Assembly: GCA_018813625.1 (NCBI GenBank)
Contig: JAHJBA010000053.1
Span: 1 to 12,649, forward strand
Direction: 5' to 3'
Length of the DNA: 12,649 bases
Origin: Patescibacteria group bacterium
Lineage (GTDB): Bacteria; Patescibacteriota; Minisyncoccia; Phycocordibacterales; UBA9973
Shown here: piece after piece, positions 5,978 through 12,451 of the stretch
Layout of the letters: each line of letters starts with the position of its first letter
Position numbering within the stretch: position 1 is the stretch's first letter
Translations under genes and position numbers: made by a program
The notes under the pieces: generated by a model
The model's input: only the letters and a program-made list of their open reading frames with translations
What the model was told of the DNA's origin: nothing
Database searches by the model: none

Positions 5978-5986
5978 ATTATAGCA
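5978..5986 (-). promoter_or_regulatory. Extended -10 promoter of ruvA (leaderless)
   Basis: The minus strand reads TGCTATAAT (5986-5978), an extended -10 of the TGnTATAAT form. The hexamer ends 6 nt before the ATG at 5971. The -35 region (ACAGAA at 17-bp spacing) is a poor match, as is common where an extended -10 is present. Confidence 0.65.
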
Positions 5987-6009
5987 TATTTACTTTTTTC
6001 TTCTGTAAG

Positions 6010-6038
6010 TTGCTTTTGAGTAAACTTTTTGTTATATT
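6010..6038 (+). promoter_or_regulatory. Promoter of rpsT (leaderless)
   Basis: TTGCTT (6010-6015), a 17-nt spacer and TATATT (6033-6038), with 6 nt before the ATG at 6045. The predicted start of transcription is the start codon itself. No Shine-Dalgarno is present. Confidence 0.65.
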
Positions 6039-6044
6039 TTACCT

Positions 6045-6296
6045 ATGCCAATAACAAAATCAGCAAAAAAAGCGGTTCGTGGGTCTCTTCGCAAGAAAGC
6101 GCAGAATGATCGTTGGAAGCGCATGATGAAAGAGGTTATCAAAAAGATAGAAAAAATTGCCAAAAAAGACAAAATTGAAGCAGCAAAGCTATTAAGCTCT
6201 GCTTTTCAAACCATAGACAAAGCAGCGAAAAACGGAGTTATTAAGAAGAACAATGCTGCTAATAAAAAATCTCGCTTATCAAAGTTAGTGAAATAG
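6045..6296 (+). CDS. rpsT: 30S ribosomal protein S20
   Basis: This 83-residue, strongly basic, all-helical protein matches S20, a primary binder of the 5' domain of 16S rRNA. It begins MPITKSAKKAVRGSLRKKAQN, matching the S20 N-terminus ('p.ikSakKr.r.s...r.rN'). The C-terminal part has the typical A-x-x-x-x-DKAAKNGVIKKNNAANKKSRLSK block at about 54-80. The length is normal (80-90 residues). It is first in a two-gene unit with a thioredoxin-like gene 5 nt downstream, and is divergent from ruvA. Its mRNA is predicted to be leaderless. S20 is autoregulated in E. coli through its leader; that mechanism cannot apply if no leader exists. Confidence 0.96.
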   Translation: MPITKSAKKAVRGSLRKKAQNDRWKRMMKEVIKKIEKIAKKDKIEAAKLLSSAFQTIDKAAKNGVIKKNNAANKKSRLSKLVK

Positions 6297-6301
6297 TTTT
6301 T

Positions 6302-6565
6302 ATGAGTCATCTCTTAGAATTTTACGGAGAGGAATGTCCGCATTGTGTTAAGATGCACGATTTGGTTGTACGGTTGGAAAAAGAAGAGGGAGTGAAAGTC
6401 GATGCTATTGAAGTTTGGCATAATGAAAAAAATGAAAGGCGCTTAATAGAGCTCGACAAGGATTTTTGTGGGGGTGTTCCTTTTTTCTATAATACTAAAA
6501 CAAATAAATGGATTTGTGGAGATACGGACTATGAGGAATTAAAATCATGGGCACAAGATAAATAA
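6302..6565 (+). CDS. Small CPHC thioredoxin/glutaredoxin-like protein
   Basis: This 87-residue protein has a minimal thioredoxin fold with redox motif C12-P-H-C15, the dipeptide seen in DsbA-type oxidases. The first strand is LLEFYGEECPHC. The cis-proline loop is GGVPFFYN at about 67-74, and the end is GDTDYEELKSWAQDK. No signal peptide or membrane segment is present, so it should be cytoplasmic. The size is close to that of glutaredoxins, but no glutathione-binding pattern is evident. Two more cysteines lie at FCGG and ICGD; the second is downstream of the cis-Pro. It follows rpsT by 5 nt and is likely co-transcribed and translationally coupled, since it has no Shine-Dalgarno. It could reduce or oxidise ribosomal or other cytoplasmic thiols; the substrate is unknown. 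Confidence 0.8.
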   Translation: MSHLLEFYGEECPHCVKMHDLVVRLEKEEGVKVDAIEVWHNEKNERRLIELDKDFCGGVPFFYNTKTNKWICGDTDYEELKSWAQDK

Positions 6566-6573
6566 TTATTTAT
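6558..6573. repeat. 16-bp AT palindrome over two convergent stop codons
   Basis: ATAAATAATTATTTAT is a perfect palindrome containing the TAA of the thioredoxin-like gene (6563-6565) and, mirrored, the TAA of the permease gene (6572-6570). It has no G or C, so it cannot form a stable intrinsic terminator. Confidence 0.55.
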
Positions 6574-7778
6574 TCGTATCTTAGTGCATCTATCGGATTA
6601 AGTTGTGAGGCTCGGCGTGCCGGATAATAACCAAAAATAATACCTATTGTTGTAGAAATTCCAAAAGCAAGCGCTATGGATGAAAGGGAAACTTGGGTTT
6701 GAATGATTCCCAGAGATGTTACAGCAAAAGAGATCAACCATCCAAGAATAATTCCTATAAAGCCTCCGATGAATGTGAGTATTACAGCTTCAGCTAAAAA
6801 TTGTGCATTTATATCGCGCTTTTTTGCGCCTATTGCTTTACGTAACCCAATCTCCTTTGTGCGTTCTGTTACTGTAGTCAGCATCATATTCATAATTCCT
6901 ATTCCTCCTACTAGTAAGGAAATAGAAGCAATGGCGGCCAGAAAAATAGTAAAAGTATCTATTACTTGAGACAATGTCCCCAAAATGTCTTCTTGAGAAA
7001 TGATTGAAAAATCGGCTTCCTCAACATTATGTTTTTCTAGAAGAGCATAAGTAACGGAATCTTTAACTTCTGACATTACATTCTTGTCTTTTACGGAGAC
7101 GGATATCGTTGTTAGATAATCCATTCCAGAAAGAATTTTTTGCATAGTTGAAAGTGGAACAAAAATCATATCATCTGGACCATGAAAACCAGTCCCTCCT
7201 TTTCCTGTTAATATTCCGACAACATTAAAATTTATGTTATTTATCCTAATTATTTTACCCAAGGGGTCGTTTTCTCCAAAAAGATCGGTTGCAGCTGTGG
7301 CTCCCAGCACCGCCTGTCTTCCAATACTTCTCTGGTTTACATCCGAAATAAAAGACCCATTAGCCATGTCCAAATTATGAACAATGGCGTATTCAGAAGT
7401 TGCCCCAGTTATTGTTGTGTTTGTATTGTTGCCATTCGCTACAACTTGGAATCTACTTGCAACTTCAGGCGATACGAACTCTACCCCATCTATTTTTTTT
7501 ATCAAATCGATATCCTCGTTTTTTAAAGTTTGGGCTGCGCCTCTTCCAGAAGAAACAATGCCTCGTCCAGGCTGAACAACCCCTGGAATTATTGTAAGCA
7601 GATTTGACCCAAGGCTTTCTATGCTTGATTGAATGGAAACCTTTGCCCCATTACCGATAGAAATCATAGCAACGACAGAGGCGATACCGATTACTATACC
7701 AAGCATGGTAAGCCCGGACCTTGCCTTGTTGGCTGAGAGGGAAGAGAATGTCTCTTTTAAAATTTCTATGGTTTTCAT
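6570..7778 (-). CDS. MacB/FtsX-type ABC transporter permease
   Basis: This 402-residue protein is the membrane subunit of a MacB-type (type VII) ABC system, which uses ATP-driven conformational change to move substrates outside the membrane. One N-terminal transmembrane helix (about 22-42) is preceded by KETFSSLSANKARSGLTMLGI, a family hallmark. A large extracellular core domain follows (about 43-270). Three C-terminal helices lie near 274-298, 325-352 and 365-385. Between the second and third helices is the coupling segment TERTKEIGLRKAIGAKKRDI. The end, YYPARRASQLNPIDALRYE, is typical. Unlike E. coli MacB, the ATPase is a separate protein encoded 4 nt upstream. It is last of a five-gene operon. 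The stop is 4 nt from the convergent thioredoxin-like gene. Substrate unknown; homologues export peptides, antibiotics or lipoproteins. Confidence 0.92.
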   Translation of the reverse strand: MKTIEILKETFSSLSANKARSGLTMLGIVIGIASVVAMISIGNGAKVSIQSSIESLGSNLLTIIPGVVQPGRGIVSSGRGAAQTLKNEDIDLIKKIDGVEFVSPEVASRFQVVANGNNTNTTITGATSEYAIVHNLDMANGSFISDVNQRSIGRQAVLGATAATDLFGENDPLGKIIRINNINFNVVGILTGKGGTGFHGPDDMIFVPLSTMQKILSGMDYLTTISVSVKDKNVMSEVKDSVTYALLEKHNVEEADFSIISQEDILGTLSQVIDTFTIFLAAIASISLLVGGIGIMNMMLTTVTERTKEIGLRKAIGAKKRDINAQFLAEAVILTFIGGFIGIILGWLISFAVTSLGIIQTQVSLSSIALAFGISTTIGIIFGYYPARRASQLNPIDALRYE

Positions 7779-7782
7779 GGTT

Positions 7783-8487
7783 TTACTTTTTTATTATTCT
7801 CTTAATGTGCCCGTTTCTGTTTTCTGTTAATTTACCATCACGAATAAACAAAATTCTATCTGCATGTTCCGCAATATATTGTTCATGGGTGATGAGGATA
7901 ATTGTTCTGCCATGTTCTTCGTTTAACCTTTGAAATGTTTCGAGAACTATTTCTCCGGTTTTTGAATCTAAGTTTCCAGTTGGTTCATCCGCTAAGATAA
8001 TTGAAGGGTTATTGACTAAAGCACGGGCGATAGCCACCCTTTGTATTTGCCCGCCAGAAAGCTGGTTTGATAAATGGCCGAAGTGAGGTTCGTCTAGGCC
8101 GGTGGCAAAAAGTGATTCCCTTGCTCTTTTCTCTCTTTTTTCCGTTTCTATTCCGTCATATAAAAGAGGCAACATAACATTGCGTAGCACTGTAGTTCTT
8201 GGCAGTAGATTGAAAGATTGAAAAACAAAACCTATCTTATCTCTACGAATATTTGCTAATTCGTCATCTGAAAGGGTAGACACATCTCTTCCGTCTAAAA
8301 AATATGTTCCAGAAGTTGGGATATCAAGTGCGCCCAATATGTGCATCAGGGTTGATTTTCCCGATCCAGAGGGTCCCATTATTGCCACAAATTCACCTTC
8401 GTTGATATTAAAGGAAACATCATCTAATGCTTTGAGCTTTATATCACCAGTTTCGTATATTTTTGTAATATTTTTTACTTCAATCAT
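7783..8487 (-). CDS. MacB/LolD-type ABC transporter ATPase
   Basis: This 234-residue ATPase powers the permease encoded just downstream. All nucleotide-binding motifs are present: Walker A GPSGSGKST at 38-46, Q-loop Q90 in FVFQSFNLLPR, signature LSGGQ at 143-147, Walker B IILADEP at 163-169 and switch His201 in LITHE. The NLLPR/TTVLRNVMLPLLY stretch at about 93-110 is characteristic of the LolD/MacB/FtsE group. After the domain ends near 219 there is a short basic tail, NRNGHIKRIIKK. The start ATG directly follows the TAA of the adaptor gene without a spacer, and the stop lies 4 nt before the permease ATG. No Shine-Dalgarno is seen, so translation is presumably coupled. Confidence 0.95.
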   Translation of the reverse strand: MIEVKNITKIYETGDIKLKALDDVSFNINEGEFVAIMGPSGSGKSTLMHILGALDIPTSGTYFLDGRDVSTLSDDELANIRRDKIGFVFQSFNLLPRTTVLRNVMLPLLYDGIETEKREKRARESLFATGLDEPHFGHLSNQLSGGQIQRVAIARALVNNPSIILADEPTGNLDSKTGEIVLETFQRLNEEHGRTIILITHEQYIAEHADRILFIRDGKLTENRNGHIKRIIKK

Positions 8488-10155
8488 TTATTTACTATTC
8501 ATCGGCCTGTTCATATTTTTATTTGTAGTTGCTGGAGATCCAAAAATACTAGGGGCGGTAGTTGTTTTGGTAGTTGTTGGTAAAATGGTACGAGTAATTA
8601 TTTCGTCACCTTCCTCAAGCCCAGAGATTATTTCAGTTTGAAAATCGTTTGATATTCCTGTTTCGACTGCGATTCTCTTAGGGGGGGTCTTTGAAATCAA
8701 GCCAATATTTCCGTTTCCATTGTTTGAAGGCTCAATGTGGTAATCAAGAACTTCAACATAGCTTTTATTGTTTTGGGATTTTATGGCACTGTTTGGAACA
8801 GTTAAGACATCTTGCTTCATCTCAGTGATAATAGAAGCGGAGACACTCATTGCTGGTTTTACTCTTTCATCTTGTGTGTCAAAACTTATTTTCACATTAT
8901 ATGTTACCACTCCTTGTTCGACAGCTCCGACAGAATCAATTTCTACTACTTCTCCCGTGATTGTTAATTCCTCTATTGCGTCGAAAGTAAGGGTTGCTCT
9001 TGCTCCAGTTTTTATCTTTGCCACGTCTACTTCATTCATGGAAATTTCAGCGATTTGTTTTTGGGTAATTAGGGTTGCCACTAAGGTGCCAGAGCTTACG
9101 GAATCATTTTTTTTGACGTCTATGGTTGCTATTGTTCCATCAAAAGGTGCGCGCACAGAATAGTCTGCCAGTTTCTCTTTTGCATCTTGAAGAGTATTAA
9201 TTTTTTGTTGCACTGATAGCTCAGAGCTTTGTATGTCTAGGTCGGTAGTTGGAAAAGCATCTTTATAATTTTTTATACTAGTTTTTATAGAAAGGAGGCT
9301 GGAAATATGTCCATTCATTGTGCTTGTATATCCAGAAAGAGTGTCCTGAAAAGAACTATATGCCGAAGTATTGTCCAAGTCCTCTGCCAGATAATCTACA
9401 AAGTTTCTGGTAGTTTTTACAGCATCATTTATTAATTTTGAAGTAACATAGGTTTCATCAATATTACTTTCTATGTCACTATTTATTGAATTTCGATCAA
9501 GTTTTCTAAAATTGATTCGATTTTCAAAAAATGCATCATTAGCTTTGTAATACAATACTTCAGCTTGCTCCCTGTAATCTAAAGCAGTTTCACCACTTGA
9601 CCTTGCTGTGTTTTCTGACAATTGAGATTGCGCTAAAAGATCTTCAAGTCCATTCATGATTAGTGGTAAATCTAAAAAAGCGTTTGAGACCGTAGTGAAG
9701 CCGTCATCATAAGCCTTTTCTAGGTCGGCATTCATATTTTCTTCTGAGTTTTGGAGTTTTAGTTTTTCCAGAGACAGCTTTGCATTCTCGAGGCTTATTT
9801 CTGCGTCGCGTATCGTTTTTTGTGCATCTTTTGCGTCAAGTTGTGCTATAAGAGCACCTGTACGGATTTCTTGTCCGCTTTTTACCGCTAAATATGTCAC
9901 ATCTCCAGACGTCTTTGATTTGATATCTATTTGGTTATAAGCAGAAACCTGCCCAGTTCCCGAAACAGAGGAAATAATTGTCCCTTTCTCAACCTTGGCA
10001 GTTACATAGCGAGTGTCTCCCGAGGTGCTTGTTATTTTTTTATATCCCCAATAGCTCAGGGCGATCACAATTATCAGAATAAATATGCTAGTTTTTTTAT
10101 GTGTCTTTATGTACGATTTTATTTTATTCATGAAGTTTTGATTTTTAGTTTCCAT
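8488..10155 (-). CDS. HlyD/MacA-like membrane-fusion (adaptor) protein, extended
   Basis: This 555-residue protein is the adaptor of the MacAB-like system. A cytoplasmic N-terminus of about 20 residues precedes one transmembrane anchor (22-38). The lipoyl half-domains are split: VSGTGQVSAYNQIDIKSKTSGDV at about 64-86 and APFDGTIATIDVKKNDSV at 336-353. Beta-barrel and membrane-proximal parts follow (about 365-525), with the motif SGLEEGDEII at 511-520. Between the lipoyl halves lies an unusually long helical insertion (about 110-330), against a hairpin of roughly 60-100 residues in MacA. The last 30 residues are T/P/N-rich. The total greatly exceeds the roughly 370-400 of MacA. The first ATG (10155) overlaps the upstream gene by 11 bp; an ATG at 10131 is possible but would leave a short gap. 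Confidence 0.9.
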   Translation of the reverse strand: METKNQNFMNKIKSYIKTHKKTSIFILIIVIALSYWGYKKITSTSGDTRYVTAKVEKGTIISSVSGTGQVSAYNQIDIKSKTSGDVTYLAVKSGQEIRTGALIAQLDAKDAQKTIRDAEISLENAKLSLEKLKLQNSEENMNADLEKAYDDGFTTVSNAFLDLPLIMNGLEDLLAQSQLSENTARSSGETALDYREQAEVLYYKANDAFFENRINFRKLDRNSINSDIESNIDETYVTSKLINDAVKTTRNFVDYLAEDLDNTSAYSSFQDTLSGYTSTMNGHISSLLSIKTSIKNYKDAFPTTDLDIQSSELSVQQKINTLQDAKEKLADYSVRAPFDGTIATIDVKKNDSVSSGTLVATLITQKQIAEISMNEVDVAKIKTGARATLTFDAIEELTITGEVVEIDSVGAVEQGVVTYNVKISFDTQDERVKPAMSVSASIITEMKQDVLTVPNSAIKSQNNKSYVEVLDYHIEPSNNGNGNIGLISKTPPKRIAVETGISNDFQTEIISGLEEGDEIITRTILPTTTKTTTAPSIFGSPATTNKNMNRPMNSK

Positions 10156-10624
10156 TTAAAAAATCTGGGAATGGCATTAATCTTATAAATTTTGCCTCAA
10201 TTTGGCCTTTGTTGTTTGGGGAACCTATAGTAACGATAAAATCATCTATTTTTAAGTCGCTGACCCCAATATTTTTCTGCATTTTTTGTATTTTGGTTTG
10301 ATCGTTAGTCAAAATAATTTTTTCTGTACCATCTTTGTCTTGCACTATAATAATTGGCGTTTCTTTTTTTATTATTTTTCCAGCCGCACCATGTGCATTT
10401 GGGAAATTATCCCTTCCTAAGAAATGTGGCCCTCCTGGCTTCATGCCAAAGTTCCGTCCATAATTTTCTCCCCAAGCGCGACCAAAAGACGCTTTATGGA
10501 AGCCAACCGAAACTCCTGCTGAAAAAATTAAAATTATTACCACAATAATTCCAATACCGCTTAGAACGCCTATTAAAATTCTTGATTCAAAAAGTTTTAT
10601 TAATCTTTTGTATATTTTTTTCAT
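10145..10624 (-). CDS. Membrane-anchored protein of the MacAB-like operon, unknown function
   Basis: This 159-residue protein has a basic N-terminus, one transmembrane segment (about 17-38) and an external part. The external part starts with a G/F/N-rich linker (40-82) and ends in a small, probably beta-rich domain (about 83-150), with IIIVQDKDGTEKIILTNDQTKI and DDFIVTIGSPNNKGQIEAKFIRLM. The 'apply a value, index it, return it' strand pattern resembles the small DUF5666-like domains found beside such transporters, but this is a guess. Its 3' end overlaps the adaptor gene by 11 bp, which suggests translational coupling and a shared role with the exporter. No Shine-Dalgarno. No catalytic motif is visible. 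Confidence 0.75.
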   Translation of the reverse strand: MKKIYKRLIKLFESRILIGVLSGIGIIVVIILIFSAGVSVGFHKASFGRAWGENYGRNFGMKPGGPHFLGRDNFPNAHGAAGKIIKKETPIIIVQDKDGTEKIILTNDQTKIQKMQKNIGVSDLKIDDFIVTIGSPNNKGQIEAKFIRLMPFPDFLNGN

Positions 10625-10629
10625 ATAAT

Positions 10630-11043
10630 TTATGCTTTTAAATAATAATGATAACCATAATGACCTTTAGTAATTTGTTTTAAAGTAAGTCGCAAAGATA
10701 AAAGGAAAATAAAAATAATACTGAGAGATAAAATTAAACTAGTGGTTGGCAGAGATTCGGCGACTGAATATGCCAATTCTTTCCATGACACGGAGATTGC
10801 TTCAATGGAAAAGGCAAGAGATACATATTCGTAAAAACCAGATTGAGTAAAGTCGGATATTAATATTTTAAATATTGGAATAAAACCTATTAACGAGATT
10901 ATTCCAATAACAGGAAAGAGGTAAACCCCAAGATTAACCTTATCTCTATTGAGTAAATCTATCTTGCGGAAGATGTGTTCAGTTAATTCCTTTTCAGGTT
11001 GATACTTTATTTTTTGTAAGGCTCTTTTGAAATTTTCCTTCAT
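10630..11043 (-). CDS. Two-helix membrane protein, first gene of the MacAB-like operon
   Basis: This 137-residue protein has a charged cytoplasmic N-terminus of about 36 residues (FKRALQKIKYQPEKELTEHIFRKI), then two predicted transmembrane helices near 38-60 and 97-120, and a short basic, aromatic C-terminus. I recognise no family. The N-terminal helix followed by a membrane anchor is reminiscent of anti-sigma factors, and such genes often precede this type of exporter operon. However, no sigma-factor gene is adjacent, so this is speculation. It is separated by 5 nt from the next gene. Its own start has no Shine-Dalgarno, and upstream only a weak TATATC, 7 nt before the ATG, could serve as a -10. 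Confidence 0.72.
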   Translation of the reverse strand: MKENFKRALQKIKYQPEKELTEHIFRKIDLLNRDKVNLGVYLFPVIGIISLIGFIPIFKILISDFTQSGFYEYVSLAFSIEAISVSWKELAYSVAESLPTTSLILSLSIIFIFLLSLRLTLKQITKGHYGYHYYLKA

Positions 11044-11083
11044 ACATATTGATATACGAAGGAACCGTAACCTTTGGTGCAGA

Positions 11084-11719
11084 TTAGTTAAGAAACATTT
11101 CTTGATCTTTTTTAAACAAAAAAGTGGCTATGTGAAAAATTGTATAGGTAATAAAGAAGGCCGACAGGACGTCGATTGAATAATGTAAGTGCGTCATTAG
11201 TACGACTGCTCCAAACACAAAAGATGAAACAATTAAAAAGTAGCGAAGCTTCTTTTCATTCCAGAATACTAGGGCCATAAGAAAAGGAAGACCAGTGTGA
11301 CCCGAAAAGAACAGATCTCCCCCGAAGGTGAACTTACTGATTAAACTTTCGGATTCAATAATTGCCTGGGTGGGGAATGGGCCGATGTGAGTTAGGCTGA
11401 TAAAAACAGCTCTTATTATGATAAAAAGAGCTATGCTTTTCAGGGTGAATGGGATTTTTTTAGGACTATATAAACACAATAAGGCTATAAATATCCAAAA
11501 AACGAGTGCCCCGTAGGTAAAAATACCAGCGACATTGAAAACTGGAATATTGCTTAAAATAATATCGGTTACTGGAGAGCTGGCTTTTTCTGTAGCATAT
11601 ATGCCAGCACGAAAGTTTATAACTAAACTTGAGAACAAAAAAGCGAAAGAAATTATCGAAGACAGAATAAGTTTTTTATTACTGGTATAGTCCTTATAAT
11701 TTTTCACCAATTTTTTCAT
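11084..11719 (-). CDS. PAP2-superfamily membrane phosphatase (SMS/PAP2_C-like)
   Basis: This 211-residue integral membrane protein has about six hydrophobic segments (near 18-36, 60-84, 92-108, 143-153, 160-176 and 184-202). The PAP2 signature residues are FFSGHTG at 137-143 (catalytic His141) and THLHYSIDV at 176-184 (His179, Asp183). This HYSIDV form, together with RAVFISLT at 103-110, is closer to the sphingomyelin-synthase-like PAP2_C branch than to classical KxxxxxxRP phosphatases, whose first motif is absent. Likely role: a phosphatase or transferase acting on a lipid phosphate at the outer membrane face. The GT2 gene lies 6 nt upstream in the same direction, suggesting joint work on a lipid-linked glycan or lipid head group. 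No Shine-Dalgarno is apparent. Confidence 0.85.
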   Translation of the reverse strand: MKKLVKNYKDYTSNKKLILSSIISFAFLFSSLVINFRAGIYATEKASSPVTDIILSNIPVFNVAGIFTYGALVFWIFIALLCLYSPKKIPFTLKSIALFIIIRAVFISLTHIGPFPTQAIIESESLISKFTFGGDLFFSGHTGLPFLMALVFWNEKKLRYFLIVSSFVFGAVVLMTHLHYSIDVLSAFFITYTIFHIATFLFKKDQEMFLN

Positions 11720-11725
11720 ATATTT

Positions 11726-12448
11726 CTATCGAATATTCTTATGTTTTTTAATAATTGGTTTATGGGCTATAGCTTCTGAAAAGAATTGTGAAGTATAAAT
11801 AATAAAGTTTTTTAATAGGCCGTCTTTTGTTAATCTTCTTCCTGAAGTAGGCATGATAAATCTTAACTTGAACTTTACTTTGCCATATTTGCTTGCTCTT
11901 CTAGCAGTATTTGCGTCTTCGCCAAAAAATTCTATTTTTGTATCGAAGCCGTTCATTTTTTCGAGGGTCTCTCTTTTTATAACATGATTGCCTCCCGTTG
12001 CCATATATCCTGTAATCCAATAGATTGGGATAGCCAGTAGCCAATAACTTTTCACTAAAAAAGATTGCCAAGCAGGGATGTCATAATAAACATAGGGGCC
12101 ACTTAAGCAGACGAGATTTTTATCTTTTTTGAATTCTTCGATTATTTTTTCTACCCATCCCTTGGGCATTTGCGTATCTGCGTCAATATTTGCTACGATA
12201 TTTCCAGTCGACTCGACGAAACCTCTTTGGCGCGCTTTTGTAAGACCCTTGTTTTCTTCTCGTACAACGCGGACGCCAGGGAAGCTTTTTGCTATCTCTC
12301 CTGTGTGGTCTGTGCTTGCATTATCAACAACAATAATCTCAAAAAATTTTCCGCTTGAATTTTTTATTGCATATTCCAGACATGCGCCGATATATTTTTC
12401 TTCATTATACGCAGGAATAACTAGGCTGATTTTTAAATCTTCTTCCAT
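11726..12448 (-). CDS. Family 2 glycosyltransferase
   Basis: This 240-residue protein is a GT-A-fold glycosyltransferase that transfers a sugar from a nucleotide-sugar donor. It starts with SLVIPAYNEEKYIGACLEYA at about 8-27 and has VVDNASTDHT at 40-49. The metal-binding DAD is at 89-91 in IDADTQMP, and acceptor-side GGNHVIKRETLEKMNGFD is at 152-169. The likely catalytic ED is at 177-178 in FFGEDANTARRA. There is no transmembrane C-terminal region, only a moderately hydrophobic stretch (134-148), so it is cytosolic or peripheral. The acceptor may be a lipid-linked glycan, given the PAP2 neighbour 6 nt downstream. Upstream, the stop of another gene lies 3 nt away. The start lacks a Shine-Dalgarno. 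Confidence 0.93.
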   Translation of the reverse strand: MEEDLKISLVIPAYNEEKYIGACLEYAIKNSSGKFFEIIVVDNASTDHTGEIAKSFPGVRVVREENKGLTKARQRGFVESTGNIVANIDADTQMPKGWVEKIIEEFKKDKNLVCLSGPYVYYDIPAWQSFLVKSYWLLAIPIYWITGYMATGGNHVIKRETLEKMNGFDTKIEFFGEDANTARRASKYGKVKFKLRFIMPTSGRRLTKDGLLKNFIIYTSQFFSEAIAHKPIIKKHKNIR

Positions 12449-12451
12449 GTT

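Noticed and set aside
6558..6573. The AT palindrome as an intrinsic terminator
   Set aside because: It has no G or C pairs and no T-tract, so a stable hairpin is not expected.
7384..7933. Overlapping open frames on the plus strand across the ATPase and permease genes
   Set aside because: They are shadows of the conserved ABC genes and carry no recognisable protein features.
11044..11083. A strong promoter in front of the MacAB-like operon
   Set aside because: The best -10 (TATATC) lacks the key last T and has no matching -35, so I did not annotate it.
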